A DNA stretch of 36,592 bases, from positions 1-36,592 of the forward strand of contig JAFSEX010000062.1 of assembly GCA_017435465.1 (NCBI GenBank). Direction: 5' to 3'. Positions within the stretch are counted from its first letter, which is position 1; every line of letters begins with the position of its first letter. The notes under the pieces are model-generated. The model ran no database searches. It had not been told where the DNA came from and worked only from the letters and a program-made list of their open reading frames with translations. Shown here piece after piece: positions 26,522-33,534 of this stretch. The translations under genes were made by a program, and so were the position numbers. The DNA comes from Bacilli bacterium (lineage in GTDB: Bacteria; Bacillota_I; Bacilli_A; RF39; UBA660).

Positions 26522-26635
26522 CACTCATTCGCTTGAATAAGTGTCGCTAAATAAGTGTCTTTTGCGTTTAATTAGGTAGACATTCACTTGCAAAATTGAA
26601 TGTTCCCTTTTTTATTTTATGCAAATTGCTTTGAC
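26512..26635 (-). ncRNA. Putative antisense RNA antitoxin
   Basis: A minus-strand promoter, TTGACA (26665-26670), 17-bp spacer, TAATAT (26642-26647), would start RNA near 26635. A hairpin at 26520-26545 (GACACT...AGTGTC with further ATTC/GAAT pairing) followed on the minus strand by seven T's (26518-26512) would end it. The RNA, about 124 nt, overlaps the toxin mRNA from its stop codon to its 3' end. A second AATAAGTGTC copy at 26550-26559 allows alternative hairpins. Confidence 0.7.
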
Positions 26636-26672
26636 AAATACATATTATCATATTTATAATATTTTGTCAAAG
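26629..26672. promoter_or_regulatory. Face-to-face overlapping promoters: prmC (+) and antisense RNA (-)
   Basis: A perfect 10-bp inverted repeat, CTTTGACAAA (26629-26638) and TTTGTCAAAG (26663-26672), supplies a TTGACA on each strand. Plus: TTGACA 26631-26636, 18-bp spacer, TATAAT 26655-26660, serving prmC. Minus: TTGACA 26665-26670, 17-bp spacer, TAATAT 26642-26647, serving the antisense RNA. The two cannot be occupied together, so they should interfere. Confidence 0.75.
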
Positions 26673-26690
26673 TATAAAGAGGTGTTAAGT

Positions 26691-27410
26691 ATGACTGATT
26701 TAGAATATTTAAAAAGATATTATAAAGGTAATATTGAAGAAGCTATTAAAAGATTAAAAGATGGTGAACCTGTTCAATATATAGTTGGAAATGTTAATTT
26801 TTATGGATATACATTTGAAGTCAATAAAGATGTATTAATTCCAAGATTCGAAACTGAAGAACTAGTTGAAAAAACATTAAAATATATTAATAAATATTTA
26901 GATAATAATTTAGATATAGTGGATTTAGGAACAGGTTCTGGATGTATCGCAATAACTTTAAAAAAAGAATTAAAAAGTTCAAATATTGATGCAGTTGATA
27001 TATCAAATAAAGCTTTAATGGTTGCAAAGAAAAATGCTAAAAATAATAATGTTGATATAAATTTCATAGAAAATGATTTCTTAAATGGTATTACAAAAAA
27101 ATATGATGTAATAATTAGTAATCCACCATATATTAGTAAAGATGAAGAAATAATGGATATAGTTAAAAATAATGAACCAGAACTTGCTTTATATGCAAAT
27201 AATGATGGATTAAAATGTTATGAAACCATATTAGAACAAGCAAAAAATAATCTAAAAGAAAAAAATATAATTGCATTTGAAATAGGTTATATGCAAGGTG
27301 AAAAACTTACTAAATTAGCACAAACTCATTTTCCAAGCTCATTGATACTTTTAGAAAAAGATTTACAAAATAAAGATAGATTTTTATTTATTTTAAATAA
27401 TTGTGAATAA
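26691..27410 (+). CDS. prmC: Release factor glutamine methyltransferase
   Basis: Methylates the glutamine of the GGQ motif in RF1/RF2 using SAM. It shows EPVQYIVGNVNFYGYTF, VLIPRFETE, the SAM motif DLGTGSGCIAI and the substrate motif NPPYI (144-148). At 239 aa it is shorter than the usual 280 or so, with a reduced N-terminal helical domain. The start at 26691 is chosen because AGAGGTG precedes it and the predicted promoter lies downstream of the earlier possible ATG at 26619. Confidence 0.94.
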   Translation: MTDLEYLKRYYKGNIEEAIKRLKDGEPVQYIVGNVNFYGYTFEVNKDVLIPRFETEELVEKTLKYINKYLDNNLDIVDLGTGSGCIAITLKKELKSSNIDAVDISNKALMVAKKNAKNNNVDINFIENDFLNGITKKYDVIISNPPYISKDEEIMDIVKNNEPELALYANNDGLKCYETILEQAKNNLKEKNIIAFEIGYMQGEKLTKLAQTHFPSSLILLEKDLQNKDRFLFILNNCE

Positions 27411-27416
27411 AAAAAT

Positions 27417-27455
27417 AAAACACTACCCAATATTAGATAGGAAGGATAGTGTTTT
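27417..27455 (+). promoter_or_regulatory. Hairpin spanning the spoIIR ribosome site
   Basis: AAAACACTA (27417-27425) pairs with TAGTGTTTT (27447-27455). Two further C-G pairs beyond one mismatch reach into AGGAAGG (27439-27445), the spoIIR Shine-Dalgarno, which otherwise sits in the loop. The T-rich descending arm means it could also be a weak prmC terminator. Confidence 0.55.
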
Positions 27456-27458
27456 TAA

Positions 27459-27983
27459 ATGAAAAAAATTATAATAATATCTTTAGTAATAATATGTTTT
27501 ATAATGGTAAATAAAAATGTTAATGCAAGTGATATAACAATACCTGCTGAAGCAATACGCTTAAGAGTTCTAGCAAACAGCAATTCTAAATACGACCAAG
27601 AAGTTAAAATGGATGTGTCTTTTCAAATACAAAATGAAATATACAACATGTTAAAAGATAAAACTAATATTGAAGATGCTAGAGACACATTAAAAAATAA
27701 TATCAATGTTTTAGAAACTGCAGTAGAAAAAATATTAAGAGAGAAAAGTTATATAAATACTTTTAAGGTAGAATACGGATATAATTATTTTCCAGAAAAA
27801 GAATATAAAGGTGTTAAATATGATGCTGGTGAATACGAATCAGTATTAATTACTTTAGGTGAAGGTAAAGGTAATAATTGGTGGTGCGTATTATTTCCAC
27901 CATTATGTTTAATAGAAGCAGAAGAATCTGATGAAGTAGAATATAAATTTTTTGTAAAAGAATTAATTGAAAAATATTTTTAG
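27459..27983 (+). CDS. spoIIR: Stage II sporulation protein R
   Basis: Secreted signal (174 aa) that triggers SpoIIGA to process pro-sigma-E in the mother cell during sporulation. A signal peptide covers about residues 1-23. The hallmark blocks are RLRVLANSNSKYDQEVK near 34-50, YFPEKEYKGVKYDAGEYESV, and the strongly conserved NWWCVLFPPLCLIE. Gene order prfA-prmC-spoIIR-mntP matches B. subtilis. No sigma-F type promoter is evident, and it may be read from the prmC promoter. Confidence 0.93.
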   Translation: MKKIIIISLVIICFIMVNKNVNASDITIPAEAIRLRVLANSNSKYDQEVKMDVSFQIQNEIYNMLKDKTNIEDARDTLKNNINVLETAVEKILREKSYINTFKVEYGYNYFPEKEYKGVKYDAGEYESVLITLGEGKGNNWWCVLFPPLCLIEAEESDEVEYKFFVKELIEKYF

Positions 27984-27993
27984 TATTATTTGT

Positions 27994-28022
27994 CCTCTTA
28001 GATAATAAAATTATTTAGGAGG
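27994..28022 (+). promoter_or_regulatory. Hairpin sequestering the mntP ribosome binding site
   Basis: CCTCTTAGATAAT (27994-28006) pairs over all 13 positions, two of them G-U, with ATTATTTAGGAGG (28010-28022) around a 3-nt loop. The AGGAGG Shine-Dalgarno of mntP is completely within the stem, and no T-run follows, so it is not a terminator. It does not look like the yybP-ykoY manganese riboswitch; the 5' region is too short. Confidence 0.75.
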
Positions 28023-28029
28023 TATTTTA

Positions 28030-28563
28030 ATGAATACATTATTTACAATATTATTAATAGGAATATCTTTAAGTATGGATACATTCTCTTTATCATTATG
28101 TTATGGAACATTAAATATATCAAAAACAAAAAGTTTAATATTATCAATTATAGTTGGTATTTTTCACTTTTTTATGCCTCTTTTAGGATTAACCGTAGGT
28201 AATATGATAATTAGCAAGATAATAATTGATGGAAAATATATAGTTTTAATAATATTATCATTAATAGGTATAGATATGATTTTATCAAGTTTTAAAGATG
28301 AAGAAAAAAAATTATTAACTTCTATTTGGGGAATAGTATTATTTGCTTTTTCAGTAAGTATAGATAGTTTTTCAACTGGATTAGGGTTAAATTTAATCAC
28401 TAATAATATATTGGGTGCGGTAATAATATTTTCTTTAACTAGTGCAATATTCACATATTTAGGAGTTAAATTAGGAACAAAATTAAATGAAAAATTTGGT
28501 AAGATATCTAATATAGTTGGTGGCTCAGCACTAATTTTAATTGGAATATGTTTCATATTTTGA
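28030..28563 (+). CDS. mntP: Manganese efflux pump MntP family protein
   Basis: A 177-aa membrane protein with about six spans arranged as two similar halves. Each half has an acidic in-membrane motif: SMDTFSLSL (about residues 15-23) and SVSIDSFSTGLG (about 110-121). MntP exports Mn2+; the related YtaF has a sporulation link, so that is the alternative. Position after spoIIR matches ywlD/mntP in B. subtilis with the intervening genes missing. The ribosome site is strong (AGGAGG) but buried in a hairpin. Confidence 0.85.
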   Translation: MNTLFTILLIGISLSMDTFSLSLCYGTLNISKTKSLILSIIVGIFHFFMPLLGLTVGNMIISKIIIDGKYIVLIILSLIGIDMILSSFKDEEKKLLTSIWGIVLFAFSVSIDSFSTGLGLNLITNNILGAVIIFSLTSAIFTYLGVKLGTKLNEKFGKISNIVGGSALILIGICFIF

Positions 28564-28591
28564 TAAACAATATATTCTTGCAAGGAATTAA

Positions 28592-28600
28592 TAAAATATT
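28592..28600. repeat. Target-site duplication, left copy
   Basis: TAAAATATT, identical to 29973-29981 on the other side of the insertion sequence. Confidence 0.9.
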
Positions 28601-28610
28601 CAGGATAAAC

Positions 28611-28642
28611 GCATGAGTTTTTAAAACTTATGTGTTTTTTTT
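28611..28642 (+). terminator. Terminator formed by the left inverted repeat of the IS
   Basis: CGCATGAGTTTT pairs with AAAACTTATGTG within the left terminal repeat, using a few G-U pairs, and is followed by eight T's (28635-28642). It would stop outside transcripts from reading into the transposase. Confidence 0.65.
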
Positions 28643-28673
28643 GAGATATTATATAGAAAAAGGATAAAAAGAT

Positions 28674-29945
28674 ATGAGTAAAAAAAGTAAAATGTTAGAG
28701 GAAATAAAAAATATGTTTAAAGATATAGATATTGATTTTGACAGTATTAATGATACTGCAATTAATGATTTTATAACAATTATAAAAAAGACTAAGGATG
28801 ATAGATATCAACCTAATACTAAACATTTAATGTCTGATATTATAATGATTACTTTTTTCGCAATTATTTCTAAAGCAACTGAATGGACTGAAATAGAAGC
28901 ATTTGCTAAAAAAGAAGAAATATGGCTAAAAAAATATTTAGAATTACCAAATGGAATTCCTTCACATGATACTATACAAAGAGTTATTTCTATATTGGAC
29001 TCTTCTATCCTTTATAAAAATTGTCTTAAATATTTTATAGAAATTATAGATAATTATGTTCCTAAAGAAGAAAATGAAAAAGATATATATAGTATTGATG
29101 GTAAAACTACAAATGGTTCATCTAGAAATGGATTAACTATAACAAAATTAAAACCAGTTAATATAATGAGTGTTTATTCACATAATTATGGAGTAAGTAT
29201 TTTACAAGACTACATTAATGAAAAAGAAAATGAAATTCCAATGGGAAAATAACTATTAGAACAATTAGATTTAAGTAATTGTATAATTACTGCAGATGCT
29301 TTAAATACACAAAAAGAAACAGTAAAAAGTATTATAAAGAAAAAAGGTAATTATGTTTTAGCATTAAAGGGAAATCAAAAAACATTCCATAATGAGATAA
29401 AGGAGTATTTTGAGGATGAAGAATTTTTAAAACAAATAGAAAATGAAAAATTTTATGAAGAAGTAGAAAAATCCCATAGTAAAATAATAAATAGAAAATA
29501 CTATATGACAAACAATATAAAATGGATAAATGGTTATAGAGATTGGAAAGGATTAAAATCAATAGGAGTAGAAATAAAAATAATAGAAAATATACAAACT
29601 GGAGAAGTGATTGAAGAAAGAAGACATTATATAATAAGTTTTGAAAATGATATAAAAACATTTAAAGATTCAGTAAGGAAACATTGGGGAATAGAAAACA
29701 ATTTACACGCACCATTAGATATAATATTTAGAGAAGATAAAAATAAAACATTAGAAAAAAACGGAGCAAAGAATTTAGGAATAATAAGAAGAATAGCATT
29801 AATGATATTAAAATTGGTACAAGTATTTTATAATAAAAGTATGAAATTAATAATGTATGAATTATCGTTAGATTTCAAAAATGAAATTGAAAATATTTTT
29901 AAATTATTAAAACCAGACTTAATAAAACAACTTAAAAACACATAA
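28674..29945 (+). pseudogene. ISAs1-like transposase interrupted by an in-frame TAA
   Basis: The frame runs from 28674 to 29945 (423 codons with the stop) with one TAA at 29250-29252, codon 193, in PMGK*LLEQLDL; a single change from GAA or similar would give it. Both halves are in the same frame and clearly continuous. Catalytic DDE residues are Asp142 (YSIDGKTTNGS), Asp208 (ITADALNTQ) and Glu341 (HWGIENNLHAPLD). The stop falls between the first two aspartates, so the truncated product would be inactive. Mobility would need a sister copy in trans or read-through. Confidence 0.9.
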
Positions 29946-29972
29946 GTTTTAAAAACTCATGCATTTATCCTG

Positions 29973-29981
29973 TAAAATATT
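29973..29981. repeat. Target-site duplication, right copy
   Basis: TAAAATATT, matching 28592-28600. Confidence 0.9.
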
Positions 29982-29990
29982 TTGTAAATG

Positions 29991-30019
29991 TTGAAAACAT
30001 ATATCAATTAGTATATAAT
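29991..30019 (+). promoter_or_regulatory. Promoter for the gene at 30049
   Basis: TTGAAA (29991-29996), a 17-bp spacer, and TATAAT (30014-30019), just outside the right end of the IS. Confidence 0.72.
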
Positions 30020-30048
30020 TTTATTATAGAAAGGTGCTGTTTTAAAGA

Positions 30049-31245
30049 ATGGAAAATTTATCTTATGAAACTTTAACAAAATTAAAAAAAGAAAAAATTA
30101 ATGAATGGGTAAAATATTTAGATGACAATAACGATGGAGATTGGCTTTGGAAACAAAAAAATAAAGTTTTTTCTAGTAAACTTCCCAATATCTTATATTC
30201 AATGGGAAAATTAGAACGTGATGAAATTGTTGTAAAACAAACTCAAATTGTAAGGCTAGTTGAACGATACATAAATAAATTAGATAAAAATAAAGTATAT
30301 GATATGATTAAATTAATACAATCATTAGATTATAATGAGAATATAAATATGAAAGAAATTAATGATATGATAAATAATTATAGTTTAGATAATGAAACTG
30401 AAGAACAAGAATATGCAAAGGAATTAGTAGAAAACGCTGAAAAAATAATCAAAACAATGGAACAAAATATTGATAATGCGCAAGTTAATGAGCAACCTCG
30501 AAAAATCAATAATAAAATTCCCAAAGTTGAAATAGATAAACATGAATATGCTAGATTTAAAAAACTTGAACAAGAGTATATGGATTTTAAATTTGTAGAT
30601 TTTGCTATAAAACTTTATAGTGGTAGTATAATACCAATAGGTCATCCAAATTATAATAATGATAGAATTGATATAGAAATTTTTGGATTAGAAAAATATT
30701 CTATTAATATCAATGGAGAAAAATATAACATTAAAAATCAACAATTATTTAATAAAATCAAATCATTTGTTTCAAGTAATCTAGATACATTAATAAAATG
30801 TTCAAAAGCACAAAATAAATTATATTTGGATACTAATTCTTATGAAGGTGGCAAATCAAGTGAAATCAAAATAAAATATGGTCAGTTAACTATATATATT
30901 AATGGACAAGTTAAAGGTAATATTGGACAATTTTGTGAACAATTTATTGATGTAGTAAAAAAAATAATTATTGAAGAAGGAGAAAAAACTAATTTTCATT
31001 ATTTTGATGAAATGATAGTGAAAATAAAAGAACAAAATAAAGATGACAATGATGATGAATTTACTAAATATTGTAAACTTTATGAAGAAAAATTTGGAAA
31101 AAAAGCATACATTGCAGAACCAGGTGGAACAAAAGACCAAACAATAAATGCAATAAAAATGTGTTTAGAAAAAAATGAAGATTTATTAGATAGTATTCTA
31201 TATCCAAATGGTGATGATAATGCAAATAATGGAGTATTATATTAA
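30049..31245 (+). CDS. Hypothetical protein
   Basis: A 398-aa soluble protein that I do not recognise. The N-terminal third is helical (KEKINEWVKYLDDNNDGDWLWKQKNKVF). The middle (residues about 110-165) is acidic and coiled, with a basic PRKINNKIPK segment. The C-terminal part is beta-rich (residues about 190-310), then ends in EKFGKKAYIAEPGGTKDQTINAIKMCL. No signal peptide or membrane span. It appears to lead an operon with the metalloprotease gene about 120 bp downstream, with a possible tiny gene between. Confidence 0.6.
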   Translation: MENLSYETLTKLKKEKINEWVKYLDDNNDGDWLWKQKNKVFSSKLPNILYSMGKLERDEIVVKQTQIVRLVERYINKLDKNKVYDMIKLIQSLDYNENINMKEINDMINNYSLDNETEEQEYAKELVENAEKIIKTMEQNIDNAQVNEQPRKINNKIPKVEIDKHEYARFKKLEQEYMDFKFVDFAIKLYSGSIIPIGHPNYNNDRIDIEIFGLEKYSININGEKYNIKNQQLFNKIKSFVSSNLDTLIKCSKAQNKLYLDTNSYEGGKSSEIKIKYGQLTIYINGQVKGNIGQFCEQFIDVVKKIIIEEGEKTNFHYFDEMIVKIKEQNKDDNDDEFTKYCKLYEEKFGKKAYIAEPGGTKDQTINAIKMCLEKNEDLLDSILYPNGDDNANNGVLY

Positions 31246-31256
31246 GGGATATATAA

Positions 31257-31343
31257 ATGATAAATATAATACTTAAAATATTATTTGGAGAAAAACTATT
31301 AATAAAAAAGAATTATAATAAATATATAGTTATGCAAAGATAA
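31257..31343 (+). CDS. Possible 28-residue peptide
   Basis: A short frame of 28 codons plus stop begins MINIILKILFGEK. It is preceded by AAGGGAT 6 nt upstream and lies 11 bp after the preceding stop. It is basic and partly hydrophobic. It could be a real micro-gene or leader, or chance in AT-rich DNA; only spacing and the ribosome site support it. Confidence 0.25.
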   Translation: MINIILKILFGEKLLIKKNYNKYIVMQR

Positions 31344-31367
31344 TGCCTGAATTTTGGCGGTGAAATT

Positions 31368-32483
31368 ATGAATAGATTAGAAAGAGAAAGAGAATTAATA
31401 AATAGTGGATTAGTTGATTCTATAAAGGGATTATATAGAAATTCTAATGTTAGTATTCCTGAAAAATACTATTTACTAATTGCGGATTATATAGATAGCA
31501 TTGGACAAGTATCTGAATCAATGATGATAGATCCAGTTGAATTAGCTCAAAGATTACCTAATGTATTAAAAAAAATAGAAGAAAAAAATCTTGGTGGAAT
31601 TCACGGTATTACTGATAAAAATACAATAACTATGAATCAAAATCTGGATTATGAACAAAACAAATTATATTTTTTCCATGAATTAACTCATGCTCTTCAA
31701 ACATATTCACTTGACAATGTTGAACAATGTGCTTTTTATAACGGAAAAACAGGTATGTTCTTGACGGAAGCTTCAACACAATATACTGCAGAAATTTTAT
31801 ATAATGTTTCTAATGGTACTAATATAAATTATAGAAATCAACCAAGCTCTGTTAGAGGACAAAGAAATCATACTCCATATAGTCCACTTTCAGAGTATCA
31901 ATTCAATGGAGATATTTTAATGTTGATGTCAATGACAATGGATTTACCATTGCCACAAGTTTTATCATTAGCCTACAAGCAAAACGGGAGAGAAACATTA
32001 AAACAAATATATGAATCAATGAATGGAAACAATGGAAAATTCGAGGAATTAATGTTTGATTTAGAAAAAATATATTCTATAGATAAATTGATAATGAGTG
32101 GATATGAACAACAGTTAAATACAAATACACCAATTCAAATATCCTTAATGGGTGGAGCGGGAAATTTTGATGGTAATCTTCAAATTCAAAACAATACCAT
32201 GATAAAAGTTCAAAGAGAAATGGCAGCATCATTTATCGCTAATCATGACGAAAAATATATACTTCAAAATTATAACAAAATATTACCCTATCTTACTACT
32301 CAAGAATTAAAACAAAACTTTATGAATGCTATTAAAGAGATTTCAACGCTCGTACAAACTGATACATATGAACAAACAAATAATAGAGGAAGAACTATGG
32401 GATTTATTAATATATTATCTATAACTCTAATTATAATTGTAGTTGGAATACTTATTGGAATATCATTAATAAAAATATCATAA
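31368..32483 (+). CDS. C-terminally anchored HExxH zinc metalloprotease
   Basis: A 371-aa protein. FFHELTHALQ carries the zinc motif HExxH (His104, Glu105, His108). A Glu in LTEASTQYTAE (Glu134, 26 residues on) is a plausible third ligand, as in gluzincins. There is no N-terminal signal. The last 25 residues or so (INILSITLIIIVVGILIGISL) form one membrane helix with a short tail, so the catalytic domain probably faces the cytoplasm. The ribosome site is GGCGGTG. It follows the unknown gene at 30049, perhaps in one operon. Substrate unknown; I do not recognise a named family. Confidence 0.72.
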   Translation: MNRLERERELINSGLVDSIKGLYRNSNVSIPEKYYLLIADYIDSIGQVSESMMIDPVELAQRLPNVLKKIEEKNLGGIHGITDKNTITMNQNLDYEQNKLYFFHELTHALQTYSLDNVEQCAFYNGKTGMFLTEASTQYTAEILYNVSNGTNINYRNQPSSVRGQRNHTPYSPLSEYQFNGDILMLMSMTMDLPLPQVLSLAYKQNGRETLKQIYESMNGNNGKFEELMFDLEKIYSIDKLIMSGYEQQLNTNTPIQISLMGGAGNFDGNLQIQNNTMIKVQREMAASFIANHDEKYILQNYNKILPYLTTQELKQNFMNAIKEISTLVQTDTYEQTNNRGRTMGFINILSITLIIIVVGILIGISLIKIS

Positions 32484-32595
32484 TAAACATAAAATATATT
32501 TAAATATCAATAAATATGTAAAGTAATTTTAAAATAATGTTTTTTAGAATTGCTTTATTTTTTTATTTATATTAATATTAAAGTGGGTGAATGTA

Positions 32596-33447
32596 ATGTT
32601 AGAAAATGCAAAAGCTATGTTAGAAAAAGCTAAAATAGAGAAATATGCAGTTCCTCATTTTAATATTAATAATTTAGAATGGGCAAAATATATTCTTGAA
32701 ACTTGTGCATACCAAAGAAGTCCTGTTATTTTAGGTGTGAGTGAAGGAGCTTCCAAATACATGGGTGGATATAATACTGTGGTTGGTCTTGTTAAAGGCT
32801 TAATTAAAGATTTACAAATATCTATTCCTGTATGTTTACATATTGATCATGGCTCATCTTTTGATACATGTAAAAAAGCAATTGATGCAGGATTTACATC
32901 AGTTATGATAGATGCATCAAAATATAGCTTAGAAGAAAATATAAAAATTACTAATGAAGTAGTTAGTTATGCAAAAGAAAATAATGTTACAGTAGAAGCA
33001 GAGATAGGTCATATAGGTGGAAGCGAAGATGAACTATCTAGTGATATAGCTTATGCTAAAACTGATGACATTATAAAGTTAGTTAATGAAACAAAAGTTG
33101 ATTTTGTTGCTCCTGCGCTAGGTAGTGTTCACGGATTATATAAAGGTGAACCTAAATTAGATTTTGATAGAATGTTAGAAATTAGTAAAAAAGTAAATAT
33201 TCCATTAGTTTTACATGGTGGAACAGGTATATATGATGAACAAATTAAAAAGGCTATTTCATGTGGTATTTGTAAAATTAACATAAATACAGATTTACAA
33301 ATTGTATGGAGTGAAGCTGTAAGAAAATTTTTAGATAATGACAAAAAAGTTTATGATCCAAGAAAAGTAATATGCGCTGGTGAAAGTGCTATGAAAGAAA
33401 AAATCAAAGAAAAGATAATTTTATTTGGAAGTAATAATAAATATTAA
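32596..33447 (+). CDS. fba: Class II fructose-bisphosphate aldolase
   Basis: A 283-aa zinc-dependent aldolase of glycolysis that splits fructose 1,6-bisphosphate into two triose phosphates. It shows HIDHGSSFDTC with the catalytic/metal residues, EAEIGHIGG, GSVHGLYKGEP, HGGTGI and KININTDLQ. The start at 32596 (ATG) is preferred over GTG at 32587 because GGGTG at 32585-32589 is the likely ribosome site. The tagatose-bisphosphate aldolase subgroup is similar; the genome context does not separate them. Confidence 0.92.
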   Translation: MLENAKAMLEKAKIEKYAVPHFNINNLEWAKYILETCAYQRSPVILGVSEGASKYMGGYNTVVGLVKGLIKDLQISIPVCLHIDHGSSFDTCKKAIDAGFTSVMIDASKYSLEENIKITNEVVSYAKENNVTVEAEIGHIGGSEDELSSDIAYAKTDDIIKLVNETKVDFVAPALGSVHGLYKGEPKLDFDRMLEISKKVNIPLVLHGGTGIYDEQIKKAISCGICKININTDLQIVWSEAVRKFLDNDKKVYDPRKVICAGESAMKEKIKEKIILFGSNNKY

Positions 33448-33497
33448 GAACAAAATTTAAAAAAAGTGATATAAATATAATAGATAATATTTATATA

Positions 33498-33506
33498 TGA
33501 TATAAT
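33498..33506 (+). promoter_or_regulatory. Extended -10 promoter for murA
   Basis: TGATATAAT (TATAAT at 33501-33506), 28 bp before the murA start. Confidence 0.6.
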
Positions 33507-33534
33507 ATATTTACTGGATTTTGGAGGTAATGAC

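Larger units (their letters stand above)
26380..26606 (+). promoter_or_regulatory. Long-range stem joining the 5' and 3' ends of the toxin mRNA
   Basis: GGAACATT (26380-26387) pairs with AATGTTCC (26599-26606). GTGAGTGTCTACCT (26392-26405) pairs with AGGTAGACATTCAC (26574-26587), 13 Watson-Crick pairs of 14 with the remaining one G-U. A T-run follows at 26608-26618, so the stem also serves as the mRNA terminator. Such 5'-3' pairing is typical of type I toxin mRNAs, which are made in an inactive fold. Confidence 0.75.
28601..29972 (+). mobile_element. Complete ISAs1-family-like insertion sequence
   Basis: A 1372-bp element bounded by 34-bp terminal inverted repeats (28601-28634 and 29939-29972) that differ at one position; the ends are CAGGATAAA and TTTATCCTG. 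A 9-bp target duplication, TAAAATATT, flanks it. One transposase gene fills it, interrupted by a stop. The intact ends and exact duplication indicate a fairly recent insertion. Family assignment rests on the transposase C-terminal motif, typical of ISAs1/H-repeat transposases. Confidence 0.92.

Noticed and set aside
26619-26690. Upstream in-frame start for prmC adding 24 residues
   Set aside because: It would begin upstream of the predicted prmC promoter and has no ribosome site; the ATG at 26691 has AGAGGTG.
27984-28029. yybP-ykoY manganese riboswitch before mntP
   Set aside because: Only 46 bp lie between spoIIR and mntP, too short for that riboswitch, and its conserved loops are absent.
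29250-29252. TAA in the transposase as recoding or programmed read-through
   Set aside because: No stimulatory structure, slippery sequence or selenocysteine-type context is visible; a point mutation is simpler.
32484-32595. Promoter for fba
   Set aside because: TTGCTT with TAATAT at 17 bp (32550-32578) is possible but too weak in this AT-rich stretch to list as a feature.
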